DNA from: Sporosarcina quadrami
Lineage (GTDB): Bacteria; Bacillota; Bacilli; Bacillales_A; Planococcaceae
DNA: 64,000 nucleotides
Direction of reading: 5' to 3'
Assembly (NCBI RefSeq): GCF_014836615.1
Contig: NZ_JACSQN010000011.1
Location: 62,001-126,000 of the forward strand
Below the pieces are notes generated by a model that saw only the letters and a list, made by a program, of their open reading frames with translations, ran no database searches and was not told where the DNA came from. Made by a program: the position numbers and the translations under genes. Shown here piece after piece: positions 36,813 through 46,380 of this stretch. The first letter of the stretch is position 1. The number at the start of each line of letters is the position of its first letter.

Positions 36813-37040
36813 TCAACCTTTTTTAATGTAAAACGTGAAGACACCTGCATCTTCTTTTTGGTCAAGCATTTCATGACCACTGGACTTTGCCCATGCGGAT
36901 AAATCAGCAACCGAGCCTTTATCCGTTGTAAGGACTTCAAGAATTTCTCCAGTTTCCATTTCTTTCATCGTCTTTCTTGCACGTACGACCGGCATTGGGC
37001 ACGCCAACGCTTTTGCATCTAATACTTTTGCTATATTCAT
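36813..37040 (-). CDS. TusA-like sulfur carrier protein
   Basis: 75 residues; the SirA/TusA sulfur carrier fold with the active Cys in LACPMPVVRARKTM. It carries sulfur as a persulfide on that Cys. Located between tauE and the rhodanese-MBL protein and likely cotranscribed. The C-terminal tail is FTFYIKKG. Confidence 0.9.
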   Translation of the reverse strand: MNIAKVLDAKALACPMPVVRARKTMKEMETGEILEVLTTDKGSVADLSAWAKSSGHEMLDQKEDAGVFTFYIKKG

Positions 37041-37070
37041 TCAAAATCTGCTCCTTTTTGTGTGTATGAT

Positions 37071-38198
37071 TTATCTAACTGCACAACGGTTTGGACCAAT
37101 TTCCATCTCGCGTTGTGTTTCTTCGTCTGGCACAACTTTACCCATATTCGTTTGTCGAATTTCTTGATAAGCATTGGGTTGTGGCGGTAAATTGCCCGTT
37201 ACCATTTCACGGAACTCCGCTTCATCCTCAATGTTCAATCCATGATTTTTTGCGAATAAAGTGCCCAACTTCTCAGCAACGCTACCATCCGCATTCAACT
37301 CTTCAATCATCATGAAATGGGCTGGTAGAACCATTAAATCTTCCGCAAGTTCACGGTAACGGCGATACAACGTTTCACGTAAATCACCAACCCAATCCTC
37401 CGCTAACCCTGCAAGATCTGGCCGTCCAATTGAGTCGATGAATAATATATCCCCTGAAAGTAAGTACGCATCATCGACGATAAAGGACGTCGAACCGATT
37501 GTATGACCTGGTGAATACAACGCTTGAATATCAATTTTTGTATTTCCTACTGAAATTGTCCGACCGTCTTCTAACGGCTCATACTCGAAAACCACTTCCG
37601 TTGCGTCTTTTGGCGGAAGCCAATAAACACCATTGACCGCCTCCGCAATTTTACGTCCACCGGATATATGATCCGCATGCAAATGAGTATCGAGCACATT
37701 TGTAATCGTTACCCCCAGTTCATTTGCATAGTTCATAAACACATCTGTCATTCTCGTTGCATCGATAACTGCCGCTTCTCCGTCAGAGACGACCATATAC
37801 GAAAGACAACCTTTACCGATACGAACGAATTGATAAATGGCTCCCCCGTCCTTCAAGTCACCGACTTTAACAGGCTCCAAATGCTCACTCCAAGCTTTCA
37901 TGCCAACTTGTAAATAGTGAACATTTCTTCCTTCTTCAGAAAGCATTTCTGCGACAAAGATTGAAGAGCCTTCCTTCGCACAAATGACCACAACGTCTTT
38001 GTCCGTCGGAATTTGGTCAAGAACGTCTTCGACTCCATCCAACAAATCGAAATAAGGGACGTTCATGTATTGAATATTTTCGCCTTCCACTTTCCAATCT
38101 TCAAATGCATCTTCATTACGCACATCCAAGATGAAAAATGATTCTTTTGCAATTACCTTTTTAGCAAGTTCTCCTGCTGTCATAGCTGTAACCGTCAT
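37071..38198 (-). CDS. Rhodanese - metallo-beta-lactamase fold fusion, persulfide dioxygenase-like
   Basis: 375 residues. N-terminal rhodanese domain (about 1-105) with Cys in [10 protein letters not shown], then a metallo-beta-lactamase domain with [19 protein letters not shown] and [15 protein letters not shown], the glyoxalase II/ETHE1-like set. The ETHE1 family oxidises glutathione or other low-molecular-weight persulfide to sulfite. The domain order is opposite to that of CstB. Probably cotranscribed with the upstream TusA-rhodanese gene (48-bp gap). Confidence 0.85.
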   Translation of the reverse strand: MTVTAMTAGELAKKVIAKESFFILDVRNEDAFEDWKVEGENIQYMNVPYFDLLDGVEDVLDQIPTDKDVVVICAKEGSSIFVAEMLSEEGRNVHYLQVGMKAWSEHLEPVKVGDLKDGGAIYQFVRIGKGCLSYMVVSDGEAAVIDATRMTDVFMNYANELGVTITNVLDTHLHADHISGGRKIAEAVNGVYWLPPKDATEVVFEYEPLEDGRTISVGNTKIDIQALYSPGHTIGSTSFIVDDAYLLSGDILFIDSIGRPDLAGLAEDWVGDLRETLYRRYRELAEDLMVLPAHFMMIEELNADGSVAEKLGTLFAKNHGLNIEDEAEFREMVTGNLPPQPNAYQEIRQTNMGKVVPDEETQREMEIGPNRCAVR

Positions 38199-38246
38199 GC
38201 TTATATCCTCCTCTTACGTTTCGTTTCGTTTGTAAATCAACACACA

Positions 38247-38810
38247 TTACATAGACTTTTCCAATACTCCATTCCAACCACTCATACCAGGTACAACATT
38301 TATCACATTCACAAACCCTGCATTCGTCAGTTTTTGTGCTGCCAAATCGCTTCTACTGCCGCTTCGGCAAATCACATAGATCAGGGAATCTTTATCCATC
38401 GACAAATCGGCATCAAGATCACCCAATGGTACGGATTTTGCACCGGGAATATGTCCGAAAGCATATTCCGCCTCTTCGCGAACATCTAAAAGAACAATTT
38501 CCGCCCGATTCGTAAGCAACGTCTCCAATTCTTCATTTGAAACAACATAGGGATACGTTTTGTCCTGTATTTCATCAGAATTCGACTTTCTTACATAGTG
38601 TGTGAGTGTCCCATCCTGTTCAGTCGTGCCTAAGTACTGATGCCCAGCACTCGTTGCCCATGCTTTCAAATCTGCCGTTGATCCTTTATCAGTCGCTTGA
38701 ACTTCCATGACATTGCCCGACGCCAATTCTTTCATTGCTTTCCGCGTTTTCACTATCGGCATTGGGCATGCTAATCCTTTCGCATCCACAACCATATCTG
38801 TTTGTATCAT
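38247..38810 (-). CDS. TusA-rhodanese fusion protein
   Basis: 187 residues: N-terminal TusA domain (about 1-75, active Cys in GLACPMPIVKTRKAM) joined to a rhodanese domain (about 90-187, LLDVREEAEYAFGHIPG, active Cys in YVICRSGSRS). CstA of S. aureus has the related rhodanese-TusA-TusA layout, so this may be a CstA analogue. A TACC-N6-GGTA-like operator lies 16 bp upstream of ATG 38810. Confidence 0.88.
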   Translation of the reverse strand: MIQTDMVVDAKGLACPMPIVKTRKAMKELASGNVMEVQATDKGSTADLKAWATSAGHQYLGTTEQDGTLTHYVRKSNSDEIQDKTYPYVVSNEELETLLTNRAEIVLLDVREEAEYAFGHIPGAKSVPLGDLDADLSMDKDSLIYVICRSGSRSDLAAQKLTNAGFVNVINVVPGMSGWNGVLEKSM

Positions 38811-38825
38811 TTCAGCTCTCCTTAA

Positions 38826-38839
38826 TGCCCGTGGGGGTA
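38826..38839. promoter_or_regulatory. Candidate CstR operator upstream of tusA-rhodanese
   Basis: TGCC-CGTGGG-GGTA; one mismatch to the TACC-N6-GGTA consensus seen at three other sulfur genes. Confidence 0.55.
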
Positions 38840-38861
38840 TATTATTGAATAAAAAATTTTG

Positions 38862-39158
38862 TTACTCGATGTCGCCCTTCCAGGCAATCATTCCACCTGT
38901 CATGTTGACCACTTTGTAGCCATGACTTTCAAGTAATTGTGCCGCCATTCCACTACGACCACCCGAACGACAAACCATTGTATATTCCACCGATTTATCC
39001 AATTCATGCATTCGGAACTCCAACAAACCGAGTGGAATATGAACCGCCCCAGGAATTTTCCCTTGCGCTACCTCATCCACTTCACGCACATCGATTATAT
39101 GCACTGGTTGTTTCTCAACCATTTTTTTTGCCACATCACTTGCAATGATGTCTTTCAT
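38862..39158 (-). CDS. Single-domain rhodanese sulfurtransferase
   Basis: 98 residues: HIIDVREVDEVAQGKIPGA and active-site CRSGGRSGMAA with the persulfide Cys. ATG 39158 is chosen for its AGGAGG site; upstream in-frame codons to 39197 lack one. Lies 84 bp downstream of dsrE and is probably cotranscribed with it. Confidence 0.9.
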   Translation of the reverse strand: MKDIIASDVAKKMVEKQPVHIIDVREVDEVAQGKIPGAVHIPLGLLEFRMHELDKSVEYTMVCRSGGRSGMAAQLLESHGYKVVNMTGGMIAWKGDIE

Positions 39159-39241
39159 TTTTAACAACCTCCTATTATTGTTTCTTGTGAGGACCATTCC
39201 ATCATGAACTGGCCACTTTAAGCATCCATCATTCTCTTGTT

Positions 39242-39721
39242 TTAAATAAACAAATTCACGTTGCCGTCTTGTGCATCCGCTAAATAAGCAGCTACGCCGG
39301 CGTACTCAATGTCTTCTATTAGTTCTTCTTGCTGAAGGCCCAATAAATCCATCGTCATTGTACATGCTACTAACTTAATATCTTGTTCTTGCGCCAGATC
39401 GATTAATTGCGGAAGCGTCATTGCGTTATGCTTTTGAATGACATGCTTAATCATCTTAGGTCCAAAACCCGCAAAATTCATTTTGGAAATACCCATTTTA
39501 TCTGCTCCACGTGGCATCATCTTGCCGAACAACTTTTCAAGGAGACCTTTTTTTACAGATACAAGCTCTTCTTTACGCAACGCATTTAAACCCCAAAACG
39601 TATGGAATATCGTCACTTCGTGATCGTATGCGGCAGCTCCATTGGCAATAATGTAGGCGGCCATTGCCTTATCATACTCTCCGCTGAATAAAACAATGGT
39701 CGTTTTTTTTGTTTCTGACAA
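39242..39721 (-). CDS. DsrE/DsrF-like family protein
   Basis: 159 residues from TTG 39721 (GAGGGAG upstream). The DsrE fold N-terminus TTIVLFSGEYDKAMAAYIIANGAAAY, a Lys-rich middle and Cys in LVACTMTMDLLG, a conserved position for persulfide transfer. Family members accept and pass sulfane sulfur; partner TusA and rhodanese genes are nearby. A CstR-type operator lies 40 bp upstream. Confidence 0.85.
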   Translation of the reverse strand: MSETKKTTIVLFSGEYDKAMAAYIIANGAAAYDHEVTIFHTFWGLNALRKEELVSVKKGLLEKLFGKMMPRGADKMGISKMNFAGFGPKMIKHVIQKHNAMTLPQLIDLAQEQDIKLVACTMTMDLLGLQQEELIEDIEYAGVAAYLADAQDGNVNLFI

Positions 39722-39760
39722 TGCTATCTCCCTCTCTATATCATATTTACTAAATTACCG

Positions 39761-39774
39761 TACCCCGTAGGGTA
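39761..39774. promoter_or_regulatory. Candidate CstR operator upstream of dsrE
   Basis: TACC-CCGTAG-GGTA, with perfect inner TACCC/GGGTA symmetry. Confidence 0.65.
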
Positions 39775-39807
39775 TATTACCATGTAAAAAGAAAAGAGTC
39801 AATCCAT

Positions 39808-40071
39808 TCATCGACTCTTTACTAGCAAGTCTACTGCTTCTTTGACAATCGCTTCTTGTGACATCGGATTCTTGTCATCTGCATTCTGAATGCATTCAAT
39901 AATATTCGAACTGACAATGACTCCGATTGTACGATCGATCGCTGAACGGGATGCTGACAGTTGAGTGACAACTTCTTTACAGTCTTTGCCTTCTTCAATC
40001 ATACGCAATACGCCTTTGATTTGACCTTCAATCCTCTTTAAACGATTGACGACTTTATCATCATATTTCAT
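39808..40071 (-). CDS. cstR: CstR, CsoR-family persulfide-sensing repressor
   Basis: 87 residues, all-helical CsoR/RcnR fold. Cys31 (GKDCKEV) and Cys60 (NIIECIQ) are kept; the His of the copper-sensing CsoR set is missing at the NIIEC position. This and the similarity of NRLKRIEGQIKGVLRMIEEGKDC point to the persulfide sensor CstR rather than copper CsoR. In S. aureus CstR represses tauE, cstA and cstB until the two Cys link by sulfane sulfur. Its own operator is 42 bp upstream. Confidence 0.9.
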   Translation of the reverse strand: MKYDDKVVNRLKRIEGQIKGVLRMIEEGKDCKEVVTQLSASRSAIDRTIGVIVSSNIIECIQNADDKNPMSQEAIVKEAVDLLVKSR

Positions 40072-40112
40072 CTCACATTGCTCCCTTCATTGCTCATTCA
40101 CTCTGTATATTA

Positions 40113-40126
40113 TACCCCTTCAGGTA
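40113..40126. promoter_or_regulatory. Candidate CstR operator upstream of cstR
   Basis: TACC-CCTTCA-GGTA within TATACCCCTTCAGGTATTG. Confidence 0.65.
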
Positions 40127-40185
40127 TTGCGTCAAATTAAATCAATTTCCAAGATCAGGTTTCTGCAAAGTTCGACAATTTATGG

Positions 40186-40320
40186 TATACTAGTAATAGA
40201 CAACTTGGTATTCATCGCTAACGACTAGTTGTTTCATCATGACTTCTATCTGCTTAGGACATGCCTAAGCATTTTTCCAATAGAAAACGGTGATGAAAAA
40301 TGACAATAGGAGGGATTCGA
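40186..40320 (+). promoter_or_regulatory. Promoter and structured leader of the DUF2187 gene
   Basis: Extended -10 TGG-TATACT (-10 at 40186-40191), then a leader of about 120 nt. It has pairing arms ACAACT/AGTTGT (40201-40233 region) and a terminator-like hairpin TGCTTAGG...CCTAAGCA followed by five T at 40251-40278, all upstream of the start codon. Possible attenuator; not a recognised riboswitch class. Confidence 0.4.
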
Positions 40321-40542
40321 TTGGCTTTTCCACGTAAGGAGAAAGACGTTTCTGATTTTGTCGCAGCTCGTCATATCGATGAAGAGATTTCGTTTGTCCG
40401 CAATGATCACGAAGTGAATGGGACAATCTTCAAAATTCTCGAAAACTCGGTTATCGTGAAGATTTCTGAAGAAGATGCTGACTTGATTGGAGTCGCATCC
40501 AATCTAACAGTCGTCGCACACAAGAATTATTCGGTAAACTAA
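40321..40542 (+). CDS. YkvS/DUF2187 family protein
   Basis: 73 residues from TTG 40321, 6 nt after AGGAGGG. A small SH3-like beta-barrel protein: VNGTIFKILENSVIVKISEED is typical of the family, of unknown function. The ATG at 40300 would place the ribosome binding site inside the gene and is rejected. Confidence 0.8.
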   Translation: MAFPRKEKDVSDFVAARHIDEEISFVRNDHEVNGTIFKILENSVIVKISEEDADLIGVASNLTVVAHKNYSVN

Positions 40543-40552
40543 ATCATATGTA

Positions 40553-40589
40553 AAAAGGGTTCTCCATAAATCTGGAGAACCCTTTTTCA
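40553..40589. terminator. Bidirectional terminator
   Basis: AAAAGGGTTCTCCA / TGGAGAACCCTTTTT stem between convergent genes. Confidence 0.85.
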
Positions 40590-40594
40590 TTTCG

Positions 40595-41617
40595 TCAGAT
40601 GATGAAATAGGCCAATACTGAAACTAAAATGGATACGATTGTCATAGCAAGCAGAGGTTTCATGGCACGTTCGCGTAAGTCCTTCAAGCTCACATTCAAT
40701 CCGAGACCGACCATTGCAGCAGTCAATAACCATGTTGTTATTGTACTGATGCCAGCCATCACTCCGTCTGTTACAGGGATGGAGTGGCCTAATACGTAAC
40801 TGCCAAAGATGCTGAGAGCTATGAAACCAAGAAGGAAATATGGGAATTCAATCTTGCTCTGTTCATCTCCCTGTCCTTTACTTTTGCGCTTCATAATATA
40901 GATGAAGATAAAGCACAGCGGCACAAGAAGGAATACGCGGCCCAATTTAGCAAGTAACGCAATCGCCAATGCATCCTCGCCAGCTGGTTCTGCCGCTATC
41001 GCAACGTGTGCCAATTCATGCAAACTCATACCAGACCAAATACCGAAGTCTGTTGGAATCAGCGGTAATAATGGACCGATAATCGTATAGCCAATTGCAA
41101 ATACTGTACCCATTAAAGCGATAATACCGACACCAATTGCAGTATCTTCATCTTTCGCTTTAACAATTGGAGCAATCGCAGCAATTGCCGCCGCGCCACA
41201 TACGCCCGTTCCGACTCCAAGAAGCAAAGAAATATTTTTATCAGCTTTCATCCATTTTGCAAGTAACACCATTGCGCCGATTGCAAAAGCGATGATGACT
41301 GCATCTCTTGCTAATAAACCTAATCCATCGCGGAACACAACATCAATATTTAACTTCAATCCATATAGAATAATCGCCAATCGAAGCAACTTCTTTGATG
41401 AAAAAACGATTCCAGCACGCAGCAATTCCGGATAGCCGAAAACCTGTCTAATGACGACAGCAATAATAATGGCGCTCGCCAATTGTCCGATATGATCGAA
41501 CCCTGGCACTTTCGCTAATAAATACCCAAGTAATGCTATGAAAAATGTAAAGGCAATTCCAGCAAGCCATAAGCCCGTCTTGTTGCCATCCTTTTTACCT
41601 ATAGTATTCGGAGCCAT
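40595..41617 (-). CDS. YeiH-family putative sulfate exporter
   Basis: 340 residues with about ten TM helices: GLWLAGIAFTFFIALLG at the N-terminus, LLGVGTGVCGAAAIAA in the middle and MVGLGLNVSLKDLRERAMKPLL near the end, all typical of the PSE (YeiH/YadS-type) family. Divergent from a LysR gene, as yeiH is from yeiE in E. coli. ATG 41617 follows AGGAGGT by 7 nt; the upstream GTG at 41626 is too close. Confidence 0.88.
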   Translation of the reverse strand: MAPNTIGKKDGNKTGLWLAGIAFTFFIALLGYLLAKVPGFDHIGQLASAIIIAVVIRQVFGYPELLRAGIVFSSKKLLRLAIILYGLKLNIDVVFRDGLGLLARDAVIIAFAIGAMVLLAKWMKADKNISLLLGVGTGVCGAAAIAAIAPIVKAKDEDTAIGVGIIALMGTVFAIGYTIIGPLLPLIPTDFGIWSGMSLHELAHVAIAAEPAGEDALAIALLAKLGRVFLLVPLCFIFIYIMKRKSKGQGDEQSKIEFPYFLLGFIALSIFGSYVLGHSIPVTDGVMAGISTITTWLLTAAMVGLGLNVSLKDLRERAMKPLLAMTIVSILVSVLAYFII

Positions 41618-41692
41618 CTCGAACACCTCCTAGTTGTAGAATAAACCCGTAGATACGATAAGTAAAATAACTTATAGTAATAGGTATGATAA

Positions 41693-42625
41693 GTGTTTCA
41701 TTATACGAAAGAGAAGGAGGAATTCGTCATCGATATTCAACTTGAAATCTTCGTCACTGTGGCGGAAAAACAAAGCTTTTCTCGTGCCGCGGAAGAACAT
41801 CATATGACGCAACCTGCAGTGAGCCAATATATTCGACAGTTTGAAGAGCAAATCGGTTCAAGACTTCTCGAACGAACAAATAAATATGTCCGGCTCAATC
41901 AAGCAGGGGAAATCGTCTATCATCACGCAAAAGAGATTCTTGCCTTATATACGAAAATGCAGAACCTTGTAGATGACTTGGCACATAAAGCGAGTGGCCC
42001 ATTAGCAATCGGAGCAAGCTACACTTTCGGAGAGTATGTCCTTCCGCGTATTATTGCCAATATGAAGCACACCTATCCCGACATCCAGCCGACAGTGACA
42101 ATTGGCAATACCGCAACAGTTGCGGAGCTTGTCGCCAGTCATCAGCTTGATATAGGTATAGTTGAAGGGGCTTTTAATGAAGCGAAATTGATTGTTGAAG
42201 ACTTTGCAGAAGACGCCATGGTCATTGTATGTGCTAACACACACCCACTTGCAAGTACGACGAAAGCAATCGATCTAAAAGAACTGGAACAGGAGATGTG
42301 GATTGTGCGCGAGCGCGGTTCAGGTACTCGGGCGGCAATTGATGATTTATTTGCATGTCACAAAATTTTTCCTACCCGCCTCATGAATTTCAGCAGTACA
42401 CAACCTATTAAGGAATCTGTGGAAGCAGGACTTGGCATTAGCTTGCTTTCCCACTGGTCATTGAAAAAAGAATTGAAAAGTGGCGACTTGCGGGTGCTTC
42501 CTGTTATTGGACTTCCATATCCACGAAAATTCTCCATTGTGACAAGTACTCCTTTCCAAACGAAAGCGCTCGAAGTATTCATTGACGTGTTGCGGACGAA
42601 TAAATTATTGACGACACTCGATTAA
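41693..42625 (+). CDS. LysR-family transcriptional regulator (YeiE/CysL-like)
   Basis: 310 residues as drawn from GTG 41693. Winged HTH: EIFVTVAEKQSFSRAAEEHHMTQPAVSQYIRQFEEQIG; then the LysR substrate-binding domain. The start is uncertain. The strong AAGGAGG (41714-41720) has no ATG, GTG or TTG after it in this frame; 8 nt later comes ATC (41729), then ATT (41735). The GTG has only a weak site. The family N-terminus fits a start near IDIQLEIF. Divergent from yeiH; YeiE of E. coli senses sulfite. Confidence 0.85.
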   Translation: MFHYTKEKEEFVIDIQLEIFVTVAEKQSFSRAAEEHHMTQPAVSQYIRQFEEQIGSRLLERTNKYVRLNQAGEIVYHHAKEILALYTKMQNLVDDLAHKASGPLAIGASYTFGEYVLPRIIANMKHTYPDIQPTVTIGNTATVAELVASHQLDIGIVEGAFNEAKLIVEDFAEDAMVIVCANTHPLASTTKAIDLKELEQEMWIVRERGSGTRAAIDDLFACHKIFPTRLMNFSSTQPIKESVEAGLGISLLSHWSLKKELKSGDLRVLPVIGLPYPRKFSIVTSTPFQTKALEVFIDVLRTNKLLTTLD

Positions 42626-42683
42626 AAGGGATTTCACACCTCTTTCTCGAAATGAATTAGTAGGGAAAGGAGTTGTACATATA

Positions 42684-43343
42684 GTGAGAAATTTCGTATT
42701 GGCGTCGATCGTCATCATAGGAGCCATTTATATCTTTTTCATCCCAGCTGAACCCGTTAGTTTTAAGATCACTATGAAGCTAATACCTATGGCGCTTATC
42801 CTTCTATTTGCTGCGATGACGCCGCCGCTTGTATCGACAACATACAAAAAAATACTTTTAACAGGGTTATTCGTATGTATGATTGCTGACGGTGTCATCT
42901 ATTGGTTCATGGCAGGATTAGTCACTTTTTTCATTGGTCATTTATTTTATATTGCCGCATTTAGGCGCGCAAGCCGCAAACCCGTTCCAATATGGGCCGC
43001 CATTTTGTTATTGTTATACAGCGTCGGTTTCGCAGTTTTGGTTGCCGGATCTCAGTTCGCAGAAGGACAAATTGTACTTGGCATTGCGATAGTCGCCTAT
43101 ATTGCAGTTATTTTCACGATGGGCTGGATGGCTATTAAAACCCGGCTGAAGCTTGCCATTATTGGCGCGCTTTTGTTCATGTTCTCCGATTCGGTACTTG
43201 CCATTGACCGGTTCGTATATGAGATTCCGTACCGCGATGCTTTTGTCATGGTGACGTATTATGCTGCACAAGTATTCATAGCAGCAAGTATCGGAAGCCG
43301 TGTCGTTAAATATTCCGTGAAGCGAAGTAATCTGATAAGATAG
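42684..43343 (+). CDS. YhhN/TMEM86-family membrane protein (lysoplasmalogenase-like)
   Basis: 219 residues, eight TM helices. [27 protein letters not shown] and [13 protein letters not shown] carry the Asp residues typical of the family. In animals the family hydrolyses lysoplasmalogen; the bacterial role is not known. Starts at GTG 42684 after AAAGGAG. Confidence 0.82.
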   Translation: MRNFVLASIVIIGAIYIFFIPAEPVSFKITMKLIPMALILLFAAMTPPLVSTTYKKILLTGLFVCMIADGVIYWFMAGLVTFFIGHLFYIAAFRRASRKPVPIWAAILLLLYSVGFAVLVAGSQFAEGQIVLGIAIVAYIAVIFTMGWMAIKTRLKLAIIGALLFMFSDSVLAIDRFVYEIPYRDAFVMVTYYAAQVFIAASIGSRVVKYSVKRSNLIR

Positions 43344-43381
43344 AAGATAGTACTAGATTAATTAATAGGAGGGGTTTTGGA

Positions 43382-44608
43382 ATGAAAGAAAAATTGATTG
43401 AACGACTTACACGTTACGCTAAAATTGATACACAATCGAATGCAGATAGCTCAACTACTCCGTCCACACCCGGACAATGGGACCTGCTCCATATGCTTGA
43501 AAAGGAACTCGCTGAAATCGGCATGGAAGAGATTACATTGGATGACAATGGCTATCTTTTTGCTTCATTACCAGCAACGACGGATAAAGACGTTCCCGTC
43601 ATCGGTTTTTTAGCGCACGTCGATACAGCGACAGACTATACAGGCACTAACGTCAATCCGCAGCGAATCGACAATTATGACGGAAACGATGTGCAGTTGA
43701 ATGCGAATACGATCATGTCTGTGAACACATTCCCGGAATTGAAAAATTACGTCGGGCACACATTGTTGACGACAGATGGCACGACTTTGCTTGGCGCTGA
43801 TAATAAAGCGGGAATCGCTGAAATCATGACAGCGATGGAATACCTGATCCAAAATCCGGACATCAAGCACGGCAAGCTTCGAATCGGCTTCACGCCTGAC
43901 GAAGAAATCGGTCGTGGCCCGCATAAATTCGATGTGGAAGCTTTTGGCGCAAAATATGCCTACACAATGGATGGCGGGCCGATCGGAGAGCTTCAATATG
44001 AAAGCTTCAATGCAGCGGGTGCGAAAGTGACTTGCCATGGAACGAATGTACACCCTGGTTCCGCAAAAAACAAGATGGTCAACTCCATCCTGATCGCCAA
44101 TGAATTCCAAGCAGCGATGCCTGCGAATGACATTCCACAGTTGACGGATGGCTATGAAGGATTTGTCCACTTGATGGATATAAACGGCGTTGTCGAAAAG
44201 ACGGAACTGAGCTATATCATTCGCTATTTCGACCGCGAAACGTTTGAAGCGCGAAAACAATTGATGGTGGATACTGTCGGGCGACTGAAAAAAACACACG
44301 GCGAGCATGCAATCGAAGTGGAAATTAGCGATCAATACTTCAATATGGGCGAGAAAATCGAGCCTGTCATGGAAATCGTCGATATCATTTCAGATGCGTT
44401 CGGCAAGCTCGATATTGAGCCGAATATTGTACCTGTACGAGGTGGTACGGATGGTTCCCAGCTTTCGTACATGGGCATGCCGACACCAAACATCTTCACG
44501 GGTGGCGAAAACTACCACGGCAAATATGAATATATTTCCGTCGACAACATGGTGAAAGCGACAGAAGTAATGATCGAGGCGGTCAAGCTATACGAAGAAC
44601 GCGCATAA
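43382..44608 (+). CDS. pepT: Peptidase T (tripeptide aminopeptidase)
   Basis: 408 residues, M20B zinc metallopeptidase releasing the N-terminal residue of tripeptides in the cytosol. Zinc and catalytic motifs: [10 protein letters not shown] (His ligand and catalytic Asp), [12 protein letters not shown] (bridging Asp), GFTPDEEIG (catalytic Glu), MDGGPIGEL and the C-terminal HGKYEY His. SD AGGAGGGG. The next gene starts 15 bp after its stop. Confidence 0.95.
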   Translation: MKEKLIERLTRYAKIDTQSNADSSTTPSTPGQWDLLHMLEKELAEIGMEEITLDDNGYLFASLPATTDKDVPVIGFLAHVDTATDYTGTNVNPQRIDNYDGNDVQLNANTIMSVNTFPELKNYVGHTLLTTDGTTLLGADNKAGIAEIMTAMEYLIQNPDIKHGKLRIGFTPDEEIGRGPHKFDVEAFGAKYAYTMDGGPIGELQYESFNAAGAKVTCHGTNVHPGSAKNKMVNSILIANEFQAAMPANDIPQLTDGYEGFVHLMDINGVVEKTELSYIIRYFDRETFEARKQLMVDTVGRLKKTHGEHAIEVEISDQYFNMGEKIEPVMEIVDIISDAFGKLDIEPNIVPVRGGTDGSQLSYMGMPTPNIFTGGENYHGKYEYISVDNMVKATEVMIEAVKLYEERA

Positions 44609-44623
44609 GGAGGCGGTTTTCCT

Positions 44624-45595
44624 ATGAAGGCTATTTGGATAGGAATCATCTCTGCGTTATTTTTCGCAGTAACATTTGTATTAAACAGATCTATGGAACT
44701 ATCTGGGGGTAGTTGGCTATGGAGCGCCTCACTCCGCTATTTCTTCATGGTGCCTTTCCTATTTGCCATTGTGGCGTACCGCAAAGGATTACGTGAAACA
44801 GGAAAAGTGATGGGCGCGACACGAATCCCTTTCTTCATTTGGAGTGTTGTCGCTTTCGTCTTTTTCTACGCACCACTCACGTTTTCAGCAGGTTATAGCC
44901 CTGGTTGGTTACTTGCAGGTACTTGGCAATTGACGATTGTCGCCGGGGTATTATTGGCACCGTTGTTTGTCATCGTCGTGAAGACGAAAGACGGCGAGAA
45001 GCGGATTCGCCAACGAATTCCGCTCATTTCATTAGCCATTACACTCATTATTTTTGCCGGTGTTGTCATTATCCAAATTCCGAATGCGAACAGCGTAGAT
45101 ACTCAGACTTTATTGCTCGGTATACTTCCTATCATCATTGCAGCCTTTGCCTATCCGCTCGGCAATCGTAAAATGATGGATTTATTGCAAGGACGGCTCG
45201 ATACGTTTCAACGCGTGTTGGCAATGACATTAATGACGATACCGGTGTGGATTGGCTTTGCGATTTATGCGTTAGTGACAGTCGGACCCCCTTCCATGGC
45301 ACAAGTAGGTCAGTCATTAATTGTCGCGATCAGTTCCGGCGTCATTGCAACGACACTGTTTTTCATGGCAACAGATCTTGTCCAAAACGACCAGGGCAAA
45401 CTTGCCGCAGTGGAAGCGACACAATCGACAGAGCTTCTATTCGCTATGATTGGTGAGATGCTCATTTTACATATCGCCCTACCTGGCACGCTCTCACTTA
45501 TCGGGGTAGTGGTCATTATAATTGGCATGGGGCTGCATAGTTATCAGACGAGTATCGAAAAAAAAGAGTTAACATATAGCGGCAGGACAAGGTAA
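44624..45595 (+). CDS. Multidrug resistance efflux transporter, EmrE-type (DMT superfamily)
   Basis: 323 residues, about ten TM helices with the small-multidrug-resistance style start WIGIISALFFAVTFVLNRSMELSGG and the repeated C-terminal half. Cotranscribed with pepT by spacing. Substrate unknown. AAGGAGG precedes ATG 44624. Confidence 0.82.
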   Translation: MKAIWIGIISALFFAVTFVLNRSMELSGGSWLWSASLRYFFMVPFLFAIVAYRKGLRETGKVMGATRIPFFIWSVVAFVFFYAPLTFSAGYSPGWLLAGTWQLTIVAGVLLAPLFVIVVKTKDGEKRIRQRIPLISLAITLIIFAGVVIIQIPNANSVDTQTLLLGILPIIIAAFAYPLGNRKMMDLLQGRLDTFQRVLAMTLMTIPVWIGFAIYALVTVGPPSMAQVGQSLIVAISSGVIATTLFFMATDLVQNDQGKLAAVEATQSTELLFAMIGEMLILHIALPGTLSLIGVVVIIIGMGLHSYQTSIEKKELTYSGRTR

Positions 45596-45628
45596 ATGAT
45601 CCCAATATCTTGGGATCATTTTTTTATC
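45596..45628 (+). terminator. Terminator of the pepT operon
   Basis: ATGATCCCA / TGGGATCAT stem followed by seven T. Confidence 0.85.
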
Positions 45629-45711
45629 AAAGTATTCATATCTTTTATTCGACCACCGAAATATGAAGTACAATTAGGTATCCATAAATATTGAAAAGGA
45701 AGTGAAAGACT

Positions 45712-46380
45712 ATGTCAAAAATAGTTATTATAGAAGATACGGAAAAGATTAGAGAAGAACTTAAAACCTTTTTAATCAGATATGGATATGATGCTATAGC
45801 GCCAACAAATTTTGAAAATATTTTTCATGAGACTTTGAGGGAAGAACCTGATCTAATACTTTTAGACATTAACCTGCCCATATTTGATGGATATTATATT
45901 TGCAGAGAAATAAGAAAAACTTCCGATGTACCTATAATAGTCGTCACAAGCAGAGATAACGAGATGGACGAACTTATGAGTATGAATTTAGGTGCAGATG
46001 ATTTTATTTCAAAACCATTTAACACTCAAATTCTTTTGGCTAGAATTGAAACTATATTAAGAAGAGTTCACGGATCCAACATCAGAGATACTATTGTTTA
46101 TAATGATTTAAAGCTAAACTTATCCAATGGTTCCGTTATTTACAATGGGATAACAGCAGAGCTAACTAAAAATGAACTTAAAATACTTTCCTGCTTAATT
46201 AAAAACAAAGGAAAGATCGTATCGAGGGACGATCTAATGGACTTTATGTGGAACTCTGATGTTTTTGTGGATGATAATAATTTATCTGTTAATATTACGA
46301 GATTAAGAAAAAAACTTGAAGGATTGGGCATGAAGGAGAATATAGAAACAAGACGTGGATTAGGATATATACTGCCATGA
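45712..46380 (+). CDS. Response regulator of a Bce-type peptide-antibiotic system
   Basis: 222 residues, OmpR/PhoB family. Receiver domain with VIIEDTEKI acidic residues, LILLDINLPIFDG phospho-acceptor Asp and DDFISKPF switch Lys; winged-helix output ends ENIETRRGLGYILP. It starts an A/T-rich segment to about 50.8 kb that uses AGA and ATA codons freely, unlike the flanking genes, which suggests recent transfer. The stop overlaps the kinase start (ATGA). Confidence 0.92.
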   Translation: MSKIVIIEDTEKIREELKTFLIRYGYDAIAPTNFENIFHETLREEPDLILLDINLPIFDGYYICREIRKTSDVPIIVVTSRDNEMDELMSMNLGADDFISKPFNTQILLARIETILRRVHGSNIRDTIVYNDLKLNLSNGSVIYNGITAELTKNELKILSCLIKNKGKIVSRDDLMDFMWNSDVFVDDNNLSVNITRLRKKLEGLGMKENIETRRGLGYILP

